Assembly (NCBI GenBank): GCA_020161935.1
Contig: JAIUNI010000005.1
Location: forward strand, 340,369-404,368
DNA: 64,000 nt
Direction: 5' to 3'
From: Chloroflexota bacterium
Lineage (GTDB): Bacteria; Chloroflexota; Anaerolineae; Aggregatilineales; Phototrophicaceae
The position numbers and the translations under genes are program-made. Under the pieces are notes generated by a model. That model ran no database searches, was not told where the DNA came from, and was given only the letters and a program-made list of their open reading frames with translations. Positions 1-7,076 of this stretch are shown piece after piece. Every line of letters starts with the position of its first letter. The first letter of the stretch is position 1.

Positions 1-1359
1 TACCGGTTTTACAAACGTTATCAACTTGTCCCTATTCACTTGGGCATTTTGTTGACGTGTTTATTCCTGCCCGTGTGGTACCGGTTTCCGAGGGTGAATA
101 CGCTGGGCATGGCTGATTTCAGCACGTTTTACAGCGCAGGCTTTGTAGTTTTTTGGCCGATGTTGTGGACGGTGATTTGGTGGATGGTTAGCGGATTCGC
201 GGGTATTCGGCGGTTGTGGGGTAGCAAGGCAGCGAGAATGTGGGTTGCTATGTGCGTGATATTTGCCGGATGGATATTGCTGTCGTGGGTGTGGAGCTAT
301 AAACGGGTTAGTTACCCTTCGGCAACCCTTAGCGCGGCTGTTCCGTTCATCTTGGTTATCTTGTTTGCGCTGGCAACTGCTTGTTCAGAAGTTCCGATTA
401 AGTGGATCGGCATAACGCTGATTGTGGGTTTGGTGTGGAATAGCCTAGTTGCTGCGGGGCAAGTGACATTTCAAGCGCCAATCGGCTTATCCGCTTTGGG
501 GGAGTTTCGGTTCAATCCGGCTGCTTCGGGAACGGTGGTCGTGCAAGCGGGCGATACTCGGTGGCTGCGACCGTATGGACTGCTGCCACATCCAAACATG
601 CTAGCCGGATTTTTCTTGATGGCGCTGAGTGTGGCATTTGTGGGGGTGATGACATCATCACGGCGGTATTGGTGGCTCATTTTGGGTTTACTTGTGTTCG
701 GCTTTTGGACTTTTTTGCTGACGTTTTCACGCAGCGCATGGTTAGGATTCGGTGCCAGTATCAGTGTGATATTGCTGGCAACTTTTCGAGTTTGGCGTAT
801 TGAGCGTTCGAGATTGATACGAGGGATATTTAGTATCGGCGTGCTGGCGATTACACTTGGCCTTTTTTGGACGATCTATCAGCCATTTTTAGCGGCAAGG
901 GCGGGTGTTGGGGATGAGTCGGTCGAACAGCGGTCAACCAGCGACCGAGCCGTTTATAACCAAATTGCGATTGAGGCCGTTCGAGAGTCGCCAATATTGG
1001 GAACGGGGATCGGAAACTATCCGTGGTATGCGGCCAAATATTTATCCAAGACGGATTTTGACTTGAAAGGGCAGCCTGTTCATAACATCTATCTTGCGGC
1101 TTGGTCGGAGTTGGGCGCAATTGGATTAGGATTGTTCGTTAGCATCATTCAGCTAGCGATTCGAGGGGGTATCCAAAACGTCAGACGTAGTGAGGCAAGT
1201 ACGCAGATGTTTTATTATGCCGCTGGTATTGGCATCATTACGGCGTTTCTGGTCATCGGCTTATTTGACCACTACACATGGACAATCATTCAATTTCAAG
1301 CGGCGTTTTGGGGGACAATGGCGGTCATTATCCGACCGCCATTGTCACAAAATGGTTAG
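1..1359 (+). CDS. O-antigen ligase/polymerase family membrane protein (5' end cut by window)
   Basis: The reading frame is open from the first base, so the true start lies upstream and 452 residues are visible. The protein is strongly hydrophobic with about ten membrane segments. It carries the features of the Wzy_C/O-antigen ligase family: a periplasmic-loop stretch with TFSRSAWLGFG, then GTGIGNYPWY and HNIYLAAWSELG near the C-terminus. Members of this family join or polymerise lipid-linked glycans on the outer face of the inner membrane. A TTG at 40 could serve as a start, but no ribosome site precedes it. The stop codon overlaps the stop of the convergent SH3 gene by four bases. Substrate unknown. 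Confidence 0.8.
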   Translation, partial: YRFYKRYQLVPIHLGILLTCLFLPVWYRFPRVNTLGMADFSTFYSAGFVVFWPMLWTVIWWMVSGFAGIRRLWGSKAARMWVAMCVIFAGWILLSWVWSYKRVSYPSATLSAAVPFILVILFALATACSEVPIKWIGITLIVGLVWNSLVAAGQVTFQAPIGLSALGEFRFNPAASGTVVVQAGDTRWLRPYGLLPHPNMLAGFFLMALSVAFVGVMTSSRRYWWLILGLLVFGFWTFLLTFSRSAWLGFGASISVILLATFRVWRIERSRLIRGIFSIGVLAITLGLFWTIYQPFLAARAGVGDESVEQRSTSDRAVYNQIAIEAVRESPILGTGIGNYPWYAAKYLSKTDFDLKGQPVHNIYLAAWSELGAIGLGLFVSIIQLAIRGGIQNVRRSEASTQMFYYAAGIGIITAFLVIGLFDHYTWTIIQFQAAFWGTMAVIIRPPLSQNG

Positions 1360-2660
1360 CCAGCAGGGAGGGGCGGAGGCGAAACGAGGGGCAAGTTTCC
1401 ACAAGCACCAGCAGCGGCAGTATTGTCTGCGGCGATCCATACACCTTCACCTAAACGCCACCAAACTGCGCCATCCGAGCCGATAGCACGGGCATCCGGG
1501 TTGCCGTAGTAGCCGCCAGTTACACCACGACGAATGGGGTAATTCGTACCGGGGCCGCTGCGTAAATTGACATCAACAGTCCAAGCCGCGACACAGGGCG
1601 AGTCTGCGGTAAAGGTTTGGAGGAAGCCTGTGCCGGGGGTAAAGGGGAAGATGACACCACCGAGCGAGAACGGTAGTTCAAATTCGCGGGGTAACAATAC
1701 CAGCGGTAAGTAGCGGGCGTTGGCGTAGTCGTATTCGACAGGCGGTGTGTAGAGAATGGTGCTGCCTTGAAAGCCATACTCGATACTTTCAGCGGGTTTG
1801 AGGCGATAACCATTGTTATATAAAAGTTCACCTTCGAGTAAGCTGAGGATGGTTTTTCCGTCAGCGGTGGTTTGCAGCAAGAGCGTGCCGGAGAGAGTGA
1901 GACCGGCACTATTCACTTCGAGATTGGTGGAGACACCAACCGGTGTTTGTAATAACAAGCCACTTTCGGGTGCAGCGGCACAAGGCGCATCATCTAAACC
2001 GGTGCGGAGGCCAATGGATTGCAGGGGTGCGAAGACATCGGCAATCTGGCTGTCAGGTTCAAGTACCTGTAGCTGGCTTAATTCGGGGGCGTTACGGATG
2101 ACATCAATCGAGAGCCATCCATCGGCGATACGAACCCAAGATGTATCTTCAAGGCGACCAATAGCTTGCAAACGATCACCACTATACACACCACGAACAA
2201 TGGCAGCATCAGCTTTCGGTTCAGCACGGAGGTTAGCGCCAGTCGGTTCAGTAACGGTGATTTCGACTGCTACAAAGTCCGCCGAGGCTTCACTGTTATT
2301 TTGAACTGTAGTCTGCCCAAAGGCGAGGGCGGTGAGATGACCTTCGGCGATGTCAGAGCGAATGTTCATAAGGGACATGCCCCAAGTTTCGTCATCGGCA
2401 TCGAAAGCGGCGGTGCTGATCGATTCGAAGGCTGCTAGCGATACGATGTCACCAGATTCCGAGAAGTCGAGCCGGACATTCGGGCGAGGCTGCACTTCGA
2501 CAATGGCGTTGCCATAACAGGCTTGGTTTTGCTCAAGTGTCGAACAGGCTTCGCGGGTGGTTTCGATCACATTTTGCGTAAACGCGACACAATCCAAAGA
2601 TTGGGCGAGGGCTGAACCGGAGGTTACGAGGAATAAAAACAGAATTGCGAGACGATGCAT
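1356..2660 (-). CDS. secreted bacterial SH3-domain protein
   Basis: 434 residues starting with a clear signal peptide (MHRLAILFLFLVTSGSALAQ, cleavage probably after ALA-Q). Two SH3b-like modules can be read: one around residues 135-185 with the hallmark NLRAEP and a closing WLSID, and one around 365-420 with NLRSGPGTNYPIRRG and GVWIAAD. Such modules usually bind cell-wall or envelope polymers. The middle 180 residues are unrecognised, but their sequence (QTPVGVSTNLEVNSAGLTLSG) resembles FecR-like or beta-sandwich repeats. The start ATG overlaps the stop of the upstream epimerase gene by one base (TAATG), so the two are probably cotranscribed. Function in the envelope is inferred only. Confidence 0.75.
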   Translation of the reverse strand: MHRLAILFLFLVTSGSALAQSLDCVAFTQNVIETTREACSTLEQNQACYGNAIVEVQPRPNVRLDFSESGDIVSLAAFESISTAAFDADDETWGMSLMNIRSDIAEGHLTALAFGQTTVQNNSEASADFVAVEITVTEPTGANLRAEPKADAAIVRGVYSGDRLQAIGRLEDTSWVRIADGWLSIDVIRNAPELSQLQVLEPDSQIADVFAPLQSIGLRTGLDDAPCAAAPESGLLLQTPVGVSTNLEVNSAGLTLSGTLLLQTTADGKTILSLLEGELLYNNGYRLKPAESIEYGFQGSTILYTPPVEYDYANARYLPLVLLPREFELPFSLGGVIFPFTPGTGFLQTFTADSPCVAAWTVDVNLRSGPGTNYPIRRGVTGGYYGNPDARAIGSDGAVWWRLGEGVWIAADNTAAAGACGNLPLVSPPPLPAG

Positions 2661-3076
2661 TAATGGTTGCCTTTCGGTAATTCGTACAATTCTACCATTA
2701 CACCGCCAGTACTTTTGGGGTGAACGAATGCGTAACGTGTGCCATCTTCACGTTGGCGCGGGGTTTCGTTAATGAGTTGGATGCCCTGTGCGGTGATATG
2801 GGACATGGCGGCTTCAATATCGGCGACGGCAAGGCAGAGATGATGCATACCAGCACCACGTTTGGCGAGATATTTGGCGATACCACTGTCGTCTGTGGTG
2901 GGTTTAAGGAGTTCGATGCGTGATTCACCAACGGGTAGGAATGCGATGTCAACGGCTTCGTGTTCATTTGATTCGGTACCTTGCAGCGGGAGACCCAATG
3001 CGTTTTGCCAAAAGTTGAGGGCAGCATCAAGGTCATCTACAACTACGGCAACATGGTCAATTTTAATAGGGGTCAT
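2660..3076 (-). CDS. mce: methylmalonyl-CoA epimerase
   Basis: 138 residues of the vicinal-oxygen-chelate (glyoxalase) fold, converting (S)- to (R)-methylmalonyl-CoA for the mutase encoded at 28 kb. The family metal ligands are visible: His8 in KIDHVAVVV, the MHHLCL pair near residues 77-79 and a Glu in VMVELYELP at the C-terminus. I chose the ATG at 3076, because AAGGAA lies seven bases upstream and the protein then starts MTPIKIDHVA as family members do. An in-frame ATG ten codons earlier lacks a ribosome site. The gene is divergent from acyl-CoA dehydrogenase and coupled to the SH3 gene downstream. Confidence 0.92.
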   Translation of the reverse strand: MTPIKIDHVAVVVDDLDAALNFWQNALGLPLQGTESNEHEAVDIAFLPVGESRIELLKPTTDDSGIAKYLAKRGAGMHHLCLAVADIEAAMSHITAQGIQLINETPRQREDGTRYAFVHPKSTGGVMVELYELPKGNH

Positions 3077-3131
3077 TTTAACGTTCCTTAAAGCATAATT
3101 TGCCAATCATGAGACGCATTATACAGCAGCA

Positions 3132-3143
3132 GGGTGCTATAAT
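3132..3143 (+). promoter_or_regulatory. extended -10 promoter of acyl-CoA dehydrogenase gene
   Basis: GGGTGCTATAAT contains a perfect TGnTATAAT extended -10, about 40 bases before the start of the acyl-CoA dehydrogenase. The same 12-base block precedes the methylmalonyl-CoA mutase gene (28109-28120). No convincing -35 is seen, which suits an extended -10 promoter. Confidence 0.6.
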
Positions 3144-3182
3144 TCAGGTAACAAAGTCCATTTATTTGAGGTACTAGACTTC

Positions 3183-4373
3183 ATGGTTAGCACAGTTCAT
3201 TCTTCAAATTTAAGTTTACAACTGACCGATGAACATTTGGCGCTGCAGGACGCAGTACGAAAATTTGCCCAAAAAGAGATCGTGCCAATTGCGGCGGAGT
3301 TTGATGAGTCGGGCGAATTTCCACTGACGACGATTAAGCAAATGGGTGCGATGGGGTTGATGGGGATTGAAGTGCCGGAAGAATATGGCGGTGTGGGTAT
3401 GGATACACTGGCCTACGTGCTGACGATGATCGAAGTAGCGAAGGCGGATGCCAGCCACAGTACGATTGTGAGCGTGAATAATTCGCTTTACTGCCACGGA
3501 TTGATGAAGTTCGGGACTGAGGAACAGAAGCAGCAGTTTCTGGTTCCGGTTGCCAGCGGTGAGAAGATCGGGGCATACAGCTTGACCGAGCCGATGTCCG
3601 GCAGCGATGCGGCGACGATGCAAAGCCGTGCGGTACTGAACGAAGCCGGTACGCATTATGTGATTAACGGGCGGAAAAGCTGGGTGACGAGTGGGCCAGT
3701 GGCGGATGCGTTAGTACTGTTTACGATGACTGAGCCGGAAAAAGGCAACAAGGGGATTACGGCGTTCTTGATTGATGCTCATCAACCGGGGTTCATACGT
3801 GGGAAGAAAGAACCGAAGATGGGTATTCGGGCGAGTGCGACCAGTGAGATTGTTTACGACAATTATCTGTGTCCGGTAGAGAATGTGCTGGGCAAGGTGG
3901 GCGAAGGCTTCAAGATTGCGATGACGGTTCTGGATGCAGGGCGCATTGGGATTGCTTCACAGGCGTTGGGGATTGCGGAGGCGGCTTACGAGGCGAGTGT
4001 GCAGTATGCGCGTGACCGGCAGGCGTTCGGTGAGCCAATCGGGTCATTCCAGATGATTCAGCAGAAGATTGCGGATATGAAGACACGGATTGAGGCCAGC
4101 CGACAACTGATTTATAACGCGGTGCTGGCGAAGGAACGAAATAAACTAACCGGCGAACGGTACACATTGGAAGCGAGCATGGCGAAGTTGTTTGCCAGCG
4201 AAACGGCGATGTTTGTTGCCCATCAAGCGGTGCAAATTCACGGCGGGATGGGCTACAGCAAGGAACTGCCAGTCGAGCGATATTTCCGTGATGCGAAGAT
4301 TACCGAGATTTATGAAGGTACGAGCGAAGTACAGCGGTTGGTGATTGCACGGAATGAACTCGGTTTGCGGTAG
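3183..4373 (+). CDS. acyl-CoA dehydrogenase (short/branched-chain type)
   Basis: 396 residues, the normal length of the FAD-dependent acyl-CoA dehydrogenase family, which makes the alpha-beta double bond of acyl-CoA and hands electrons to ETF. Domains run in order: N-terminal helical domain, beta domain with YSLTEPMSGSDA (flavin contact), then the C-terminal helical domain with QIHGGMGYS and RYFRDAKITEIYEGTSEVQR. The catalytic base is Glu378 in IYEGTSE, its position in SCAD and butyryl/isobutyryl-CoA dehydrogenases. GAGG precedes the ATG. Its divergent neighbour is the methylmalonyl-CoA epimerase, so a role in branched-chain or propionyl-CoA-yielding catabolism is plausible. The exact chain-length preference cannot be read from sequence. 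Confidence 0.93.
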   Translation: MVSTVHSSNLSLQLTDEHLALQDAVRKFAQKEIVPIAAEFDESGEFPLTTIKQMGAMGLMGIEVPEEYGGVGMDTLAYVLTMIEVAKADASHSTIVSVNNSLYCHGLMKFGTEEQKQQFLVPVASGEKIGAYSLTEPMSGSDAATMQSRAVLNEAGTHYVINGRKSWVTSGPVADALVLFTMTEPEKGNKGITAFLIDAHQPGFIRGKKEPKMGIRASATSEIVYDNYLCPVENVLGKVGEGFKIAMTVLDAGRIGIASQALGIAEAAYEASVQYARDRQAFGEPIGSFQMIQQKIADMKTRIEASRQLIYNAVLAKERNKLTGERYTLEASMAKLFASETAMFVAHQAVQIHGGMGYSKELPVERYFRDAKITEIYEGTSEVQRLVIARNELGLR

Positions 4374-4398
4374 TAAACGGATGAGGAGGGATTGAAGT

Positions 4399-4968
4399 AT
4401 GGCTTTACCCAAGTTTGTGACACCAGAGGAATATCTTCGCTTGGAGCGAGCAAGTGAGGAAAAGCACGAGTATTTCCGTGGTGAAATTTTCGCTATGTCG
4501 GGGGCAAGCCGTGAACATAACCTTATTGCCCAAAATACAAGTCGGCACTTGGGTAATCAGCTTGATAACCAACCGTGTGAAGTTTACCAGAGCGACATGC
4601 GTGTAAAAATTCCTTCAACTGAACTCTACACTTATCCAGATGTCGTCGTTGTTTGCGGAACACCTGAGTTTGAGGATACCCAGCTTGATACGCTGCTAAA
4701 TCCAACAGTCATCATCGAAGTGTTGTCTGCCTCGACTGAAAAGTATGACCGTGGCAGGAAGGCATTATTTTATCGTCGTATTGCTTCGTTGCAGGAATAT
4801 GTGTTGATTGCTCAAGATAATGCTCAAGTTGAACATTATCAACGGCAATCTGACCAGTGGATTATTCAGGATTTTAACACTTTAGATGCTCAACTGAACT
4901 TATTGTCGATTGGATGTTCAATTGGTGTTCGTGACATCTATAAGAAGGTTATTTTTAGGTCTGAATAA
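4399..4968 (+). CDS. Uma2-family (DUF820) PD-(D/E)XK-like protein
   Basis: 189 residues. The start MALPKFVTPEEYLRLERASEEKHEYFRGEIFAMSGAS matches the Uma2/DUF820 family, which has a restriction-endonuclease-like fold. Core residues seen are the Glu of EYFRGEIFAM, the Asp of YPDVVVV and the E-x-L pair of IIEVLSASTEKYDRGRK with its trailing Lys. The family is often multicopy in Chloroflexota and cyanobacteria; its cellular role is unknown. GAGGAGG lies before the ATG, and the gene is 25 bases after the acyl-CoA dehydrogenase and 12 bases before the next oxidoreductase. Its A/T-richer codon use differs from both neighbours and may mark insertion. Confidence 0.85.
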   Translation: MALPKFVTPEEYLRLERASEEKHEYFRGEIFAMSGASREHNLIAQNTSRHLGNQLDNQPCEVYQSDMRVKIPSTELYTYPDVVVVCGTPEFEDTQLDTLLNPTVIIEVLSASTEKYDRGRKALFYRRIASLQEYVLIAQDNAQVEHYQRQSDQWIIQDFNTLDAQLNLLSIGCSIGVRDIYKKVIFRSE

Positions 4969-4980
4969 GGATGTTTTCGA

Positions 4981-6015
4981 ATGAAAGCAGCGGTGATTAC
5001 GGGGCATGGCGGGATTGATGTCGTGCAGGTGGTGAATGATTTGGCGGTGCCAGAACTAGCGGCGGGGGAAGTTCGTATCCAAATGAAGGCGGTGGCTTTA
5101 AACCGGCTGGATTTATGGGTACGGGCAGGCTGGGCAGGGCTGAAGCTGAATATGCCGCATATTATGTGTGCGGACGGGGCGGGGGTGGTTGATCAAGTTG
5201 GCGAGGGCGTTACACAGTACCAAGTTGGCGACCGAGTTTGCATTGACCCAACGATTGTCGATAAAGATAGCCCGGCTTTAATGACAGGACTCGAAAATCA
5301 GTCACGGATTCATTTGTTAGGGGAAACTGTGCCGGGGGTAGCGGCGGAGTACGTGGTCTTGCCACAGCGAAACCTGATGAAGATGCCGGAGCAGGTCGGG
5401 TTTCATGAAGCGGCAGCGGCGGGTTTGGTTTACGTGACGGCATGGCATTCGTTGATTACACGGGGCGGTTTGAAACCGGGTGAGACGGTGCTGATTGTGG
5501 GGGCAGGGGGTGGGGTGAACAGTGCCAGTATCCAGATTGCGAAGTTGGCAGGGGCAACCGTATACGTAGTCGGAAGCGATGCGGAAAAGTGCGCCAAAGC
5601 CAAGGAACTGGGTGCAGATATTACGATTAACCGAGCCGAAACACCACAATGGTCGAAGGTTGTGTACCAGATGACCAACAAGCAAGGTGTGGATGTGGTG
5701 GTTGATAATGTAGGGTCGGCGACGTTTATTGACAGCATCCGGTCGGCGAGGATTGGCGGACGGGTTTTGGTGGTGGGGAATACCAGTGGGCCGATGGTGG
5801 AACTGGATTTGCGACTCATATTTACGAAGCAGGTGAGCATCATCGGTAGTACGATGGGGCCACATCAGGACTTTATCAAGGTGATGAATCTTGTGTTTGC
5901 TGGCAAGTTAAAACCTGTTATCGGAGCCGTGTTGAAACTGGATGATGTTCGCAAGGGTGTAGAGATGCTGGAACAGTTTGAGGTGTTCGGCAAAGTAGTG
6001 CTAGACGTTTCGTAA
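4981..6015 (+). CDS. zinc-binding-dehydrogenase/quinone-oxidoreductase family protein lacking the structural zinc site
   Basis: 344 residues of the medium-chain dehydrogenase family: a GroES-like N-terminal domain (residues 1-125), then a Rossmann domain with the nucleotide loop GAGGGVNSASIQIAK near residue 175. The loop that holds the four-cysteine structural zinc in classical alcohol dehydrogenases (about residues 90-120, DPTIVDKDSPALMTGLENQ) contains no cysteine, so that zinc is absent. This resembles NAD(P)H:quinone reductase-like members. An NAD(P)H-dependent carbonyl or enoyl reductase role is inferred. A hairpin follows its stop, and the diol dehydratase genes lie convergently beyond one small gene, so reduction of an aldehyde product is conceivable but unproven. 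Confidence 0.85.
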   Translation: MKAAVITGHGGIDVVQVVNDLAVPELAAGEVRIQMKAVALNRLDLWVRAGWAGLKLNMPHIMCADGAGVVDQVGEGVTQYQVGDRVCIDPTIVDKDSPALMTGLENQSRIHLLGETVPGVAAEYVVLPQRNLMKMPEQVGFHEAAAAGLVYVTAWHSLITRGGLKPGETVLIVGAGGGVNSASIQIAKLAGATVYVVGSDAEKCAKAKELGADITINRAETPQWSKVVYQMTNKQGVDVVVDNVGSATFIDSIRSARIGGRVLVVGNTSGPMVELDLRLIFTKQVSIIGSTMGPHQDFIKVMNLVFAGKLKPVIGAVLKLDDVRKGVEMLEQFEVFGKVVLDVS

Positions 6016-6021
6016 CAAAAT

Positions 6022-6038
6022 TGCCTGTAAAACAGGCA
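6022..6038 (+). terminator. short hairpin after oxidoreductase gene
   Basis: TGCCTGT-AAA-ACAGGCA forms an eight-base-pair stem (counting the outer T-A pair) seven bases after the stop codon. No T-run follows, so it may be a weak or Rho-independent-like terminator or an mRNA 3' end stabiliser. Confidence 0.4.
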
Positions 6039-6136
6039 GGAACAAGTAACGTGAACCTTCATGAACCCGATTTGTGAAGGCGCGGTTTGAAAGTGCAAAC
6101 TGGATTCAAACTTTGTAATAGATCGGATACGTTTTT

Positions 6137-6607
6137 GTGGAGTACATCGCTTCGTTATTGACGACGATTGTTGACCAGATGAAGCTGCCCGCGATGGGTA
6201 AGCTGGCACTGCAACCGGGGGTGCGGGCAGTGTACCGGTTGACCATTCGTTATCATGACCGGCGGGCGCATGATTCGGTGGCAACGCTGATCCGAAGGGG
6301 TTCGGTCGGCGCGAATTTGGAAGTGGCGTTTCGAGGACGGTTTGACAATAAGCCGCTGCAATCTCTCGTCAGCCAAGCGGATTACGAGGCGATTGTCGCG
6401 GGGTTCCAGAAAGTTAATTTTGATAAGCTGGGCGACCAGCCAAAGATTAAATCCTACGGTGAGGATTTATGGATGTGGGAACGGGCAGCAGGGACTTTTC
6501 ATAAGGGCGTGGTGCTGGCTCCACAAGAGGCGGAAGGGGTTTACTGGCAGTTGGTGCGGTTGGCGTGGACGTATTTGCCGGAGGCGGTGCGGATTGTGGA
6601 AAGCTAA
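6137..6607 (+). CDS. hypothetical protein
   Basis: Up to 156 residues from a GTG. An ATG at 6179 (MKLPAMGKLAL) is an alternative start, and neither has a good ribosome site. I do not recognise the family. The protein reads as a soluble alpha/beta domain with conserved-looking stretches: FDKLGDQPKIKSYGEDLWMWERAAG and WQLVRLAWTYLPEAVRIV. The pattern of an Asp-Gln-Pro turn followed by a Tyr/Asp/Trp-rich strand is like small inhibitor-type or lipoprotein-like domains, but this is only a visual impression. It lies between the oxidoreductase and the convergent diol dehydratase genes. Base composition is like its neighbours, so it is probably a real gene. Confidence 0.6.
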   Translation: MEYIASLLTTIVDQMKLPAMGKLALQPGVRAVYRLTIRYHDRRAHDSVATLIRRGSVGANLEVAFRGRFDNKPLQSLVSQADYEAIVAGFQKVNFDKLGDQPKIKSYGEDLWMWERAAGTFHKGVVLAPQEAEGVYWQLVRLAWTYLPEAVRIVES

Positions 6608-6628
6608 ATTGAACTGCAGAGAGATTTT

Positions 6629-6664
6629 TAACACAAAGACTCAACGACACAAAGGCGCAGAGGT
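6629..6664. repeat. dispersed CACAAAG-type intergenic repeat
   Basis: The stretch reads as degenerate repeats of CACAAAG (AACACAAAGAC, GACACAAAGGC). It resembles the element at 33398-33425 and the fragment at 17840-17858. It fills the 67-base gap between two convergent genes. Confidence 0.5.
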
Positions 6665-6674
6665 GTTTAAGGTG

Positions 6675-7076
6675 TCATCTTAGTAAAGAACGCTGCTTAT
6701 AGACTTCGGCGGCTTCGCGGATGAACCCGCCTGTTACCGTGGCTTGATAAGTTGTTTCCAGATGTTCAGCGAGTTGAATCAATTGGGTGTAGGACGCGCG
6801 ACCGGGGCGCAGGAGTTCGTATATCTGGAGGACTTCGTTGTTGGGTACGGCAGTGAGTTCCGCCGCGCGGCGCAAATTCGCACCTAACTGCACATAGCCG
6901 GCTTGTTCAGCAACCTCCGCTTGCTGGCGCAGGGTATCGGCCTGAATGCGGATGTCATCGGCGGTGAGTGAGCCGGAGGCTGCGGCATCCAGCGTGATTT
7001 CGGACAGCGAGCGACCACTCAGCGCCCTGAGCTGATCAGCGGCATTTTGCATCAACGGGTATTTGGGATCACTCAT
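6675..7076 (-). CDS. pduE: diol/glycerol dehydratase small subunit
   Basis: 133 residues matching the small (gamma) subunit of coenzyme-B12-dependent diol/glycerol dehydratase: KYPLMQNAADQLRALSGRS at the start, then ANLRRAAELTAVPNNEVLQIYELLRPGRAS and FIREAAEVYKQR at the end, as in PduE/DhaB3. I chose the ATG at 7076, which makes an ATGA overlap with the stop of the large/medium fusion gene. A start five codons earlier has no support. The subunit completes the heterohexamer with the preceding gene product. No reactivating factor (DdrA/DdrB or PduGH) follows in the window. Confidence 0.93.
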   Translation of the reverse strand: MSDPKYPLMQNAADQLRALSGRSLSEITLDAAASGSLTADDIRIQADTLRQQAEVAEQAGYVQLGANLRRAAELTAVPNNEVLQIYELLRPGRASYTQLIQLAEHLETTYQATVTGGFIREAAEVYKQRSLLR

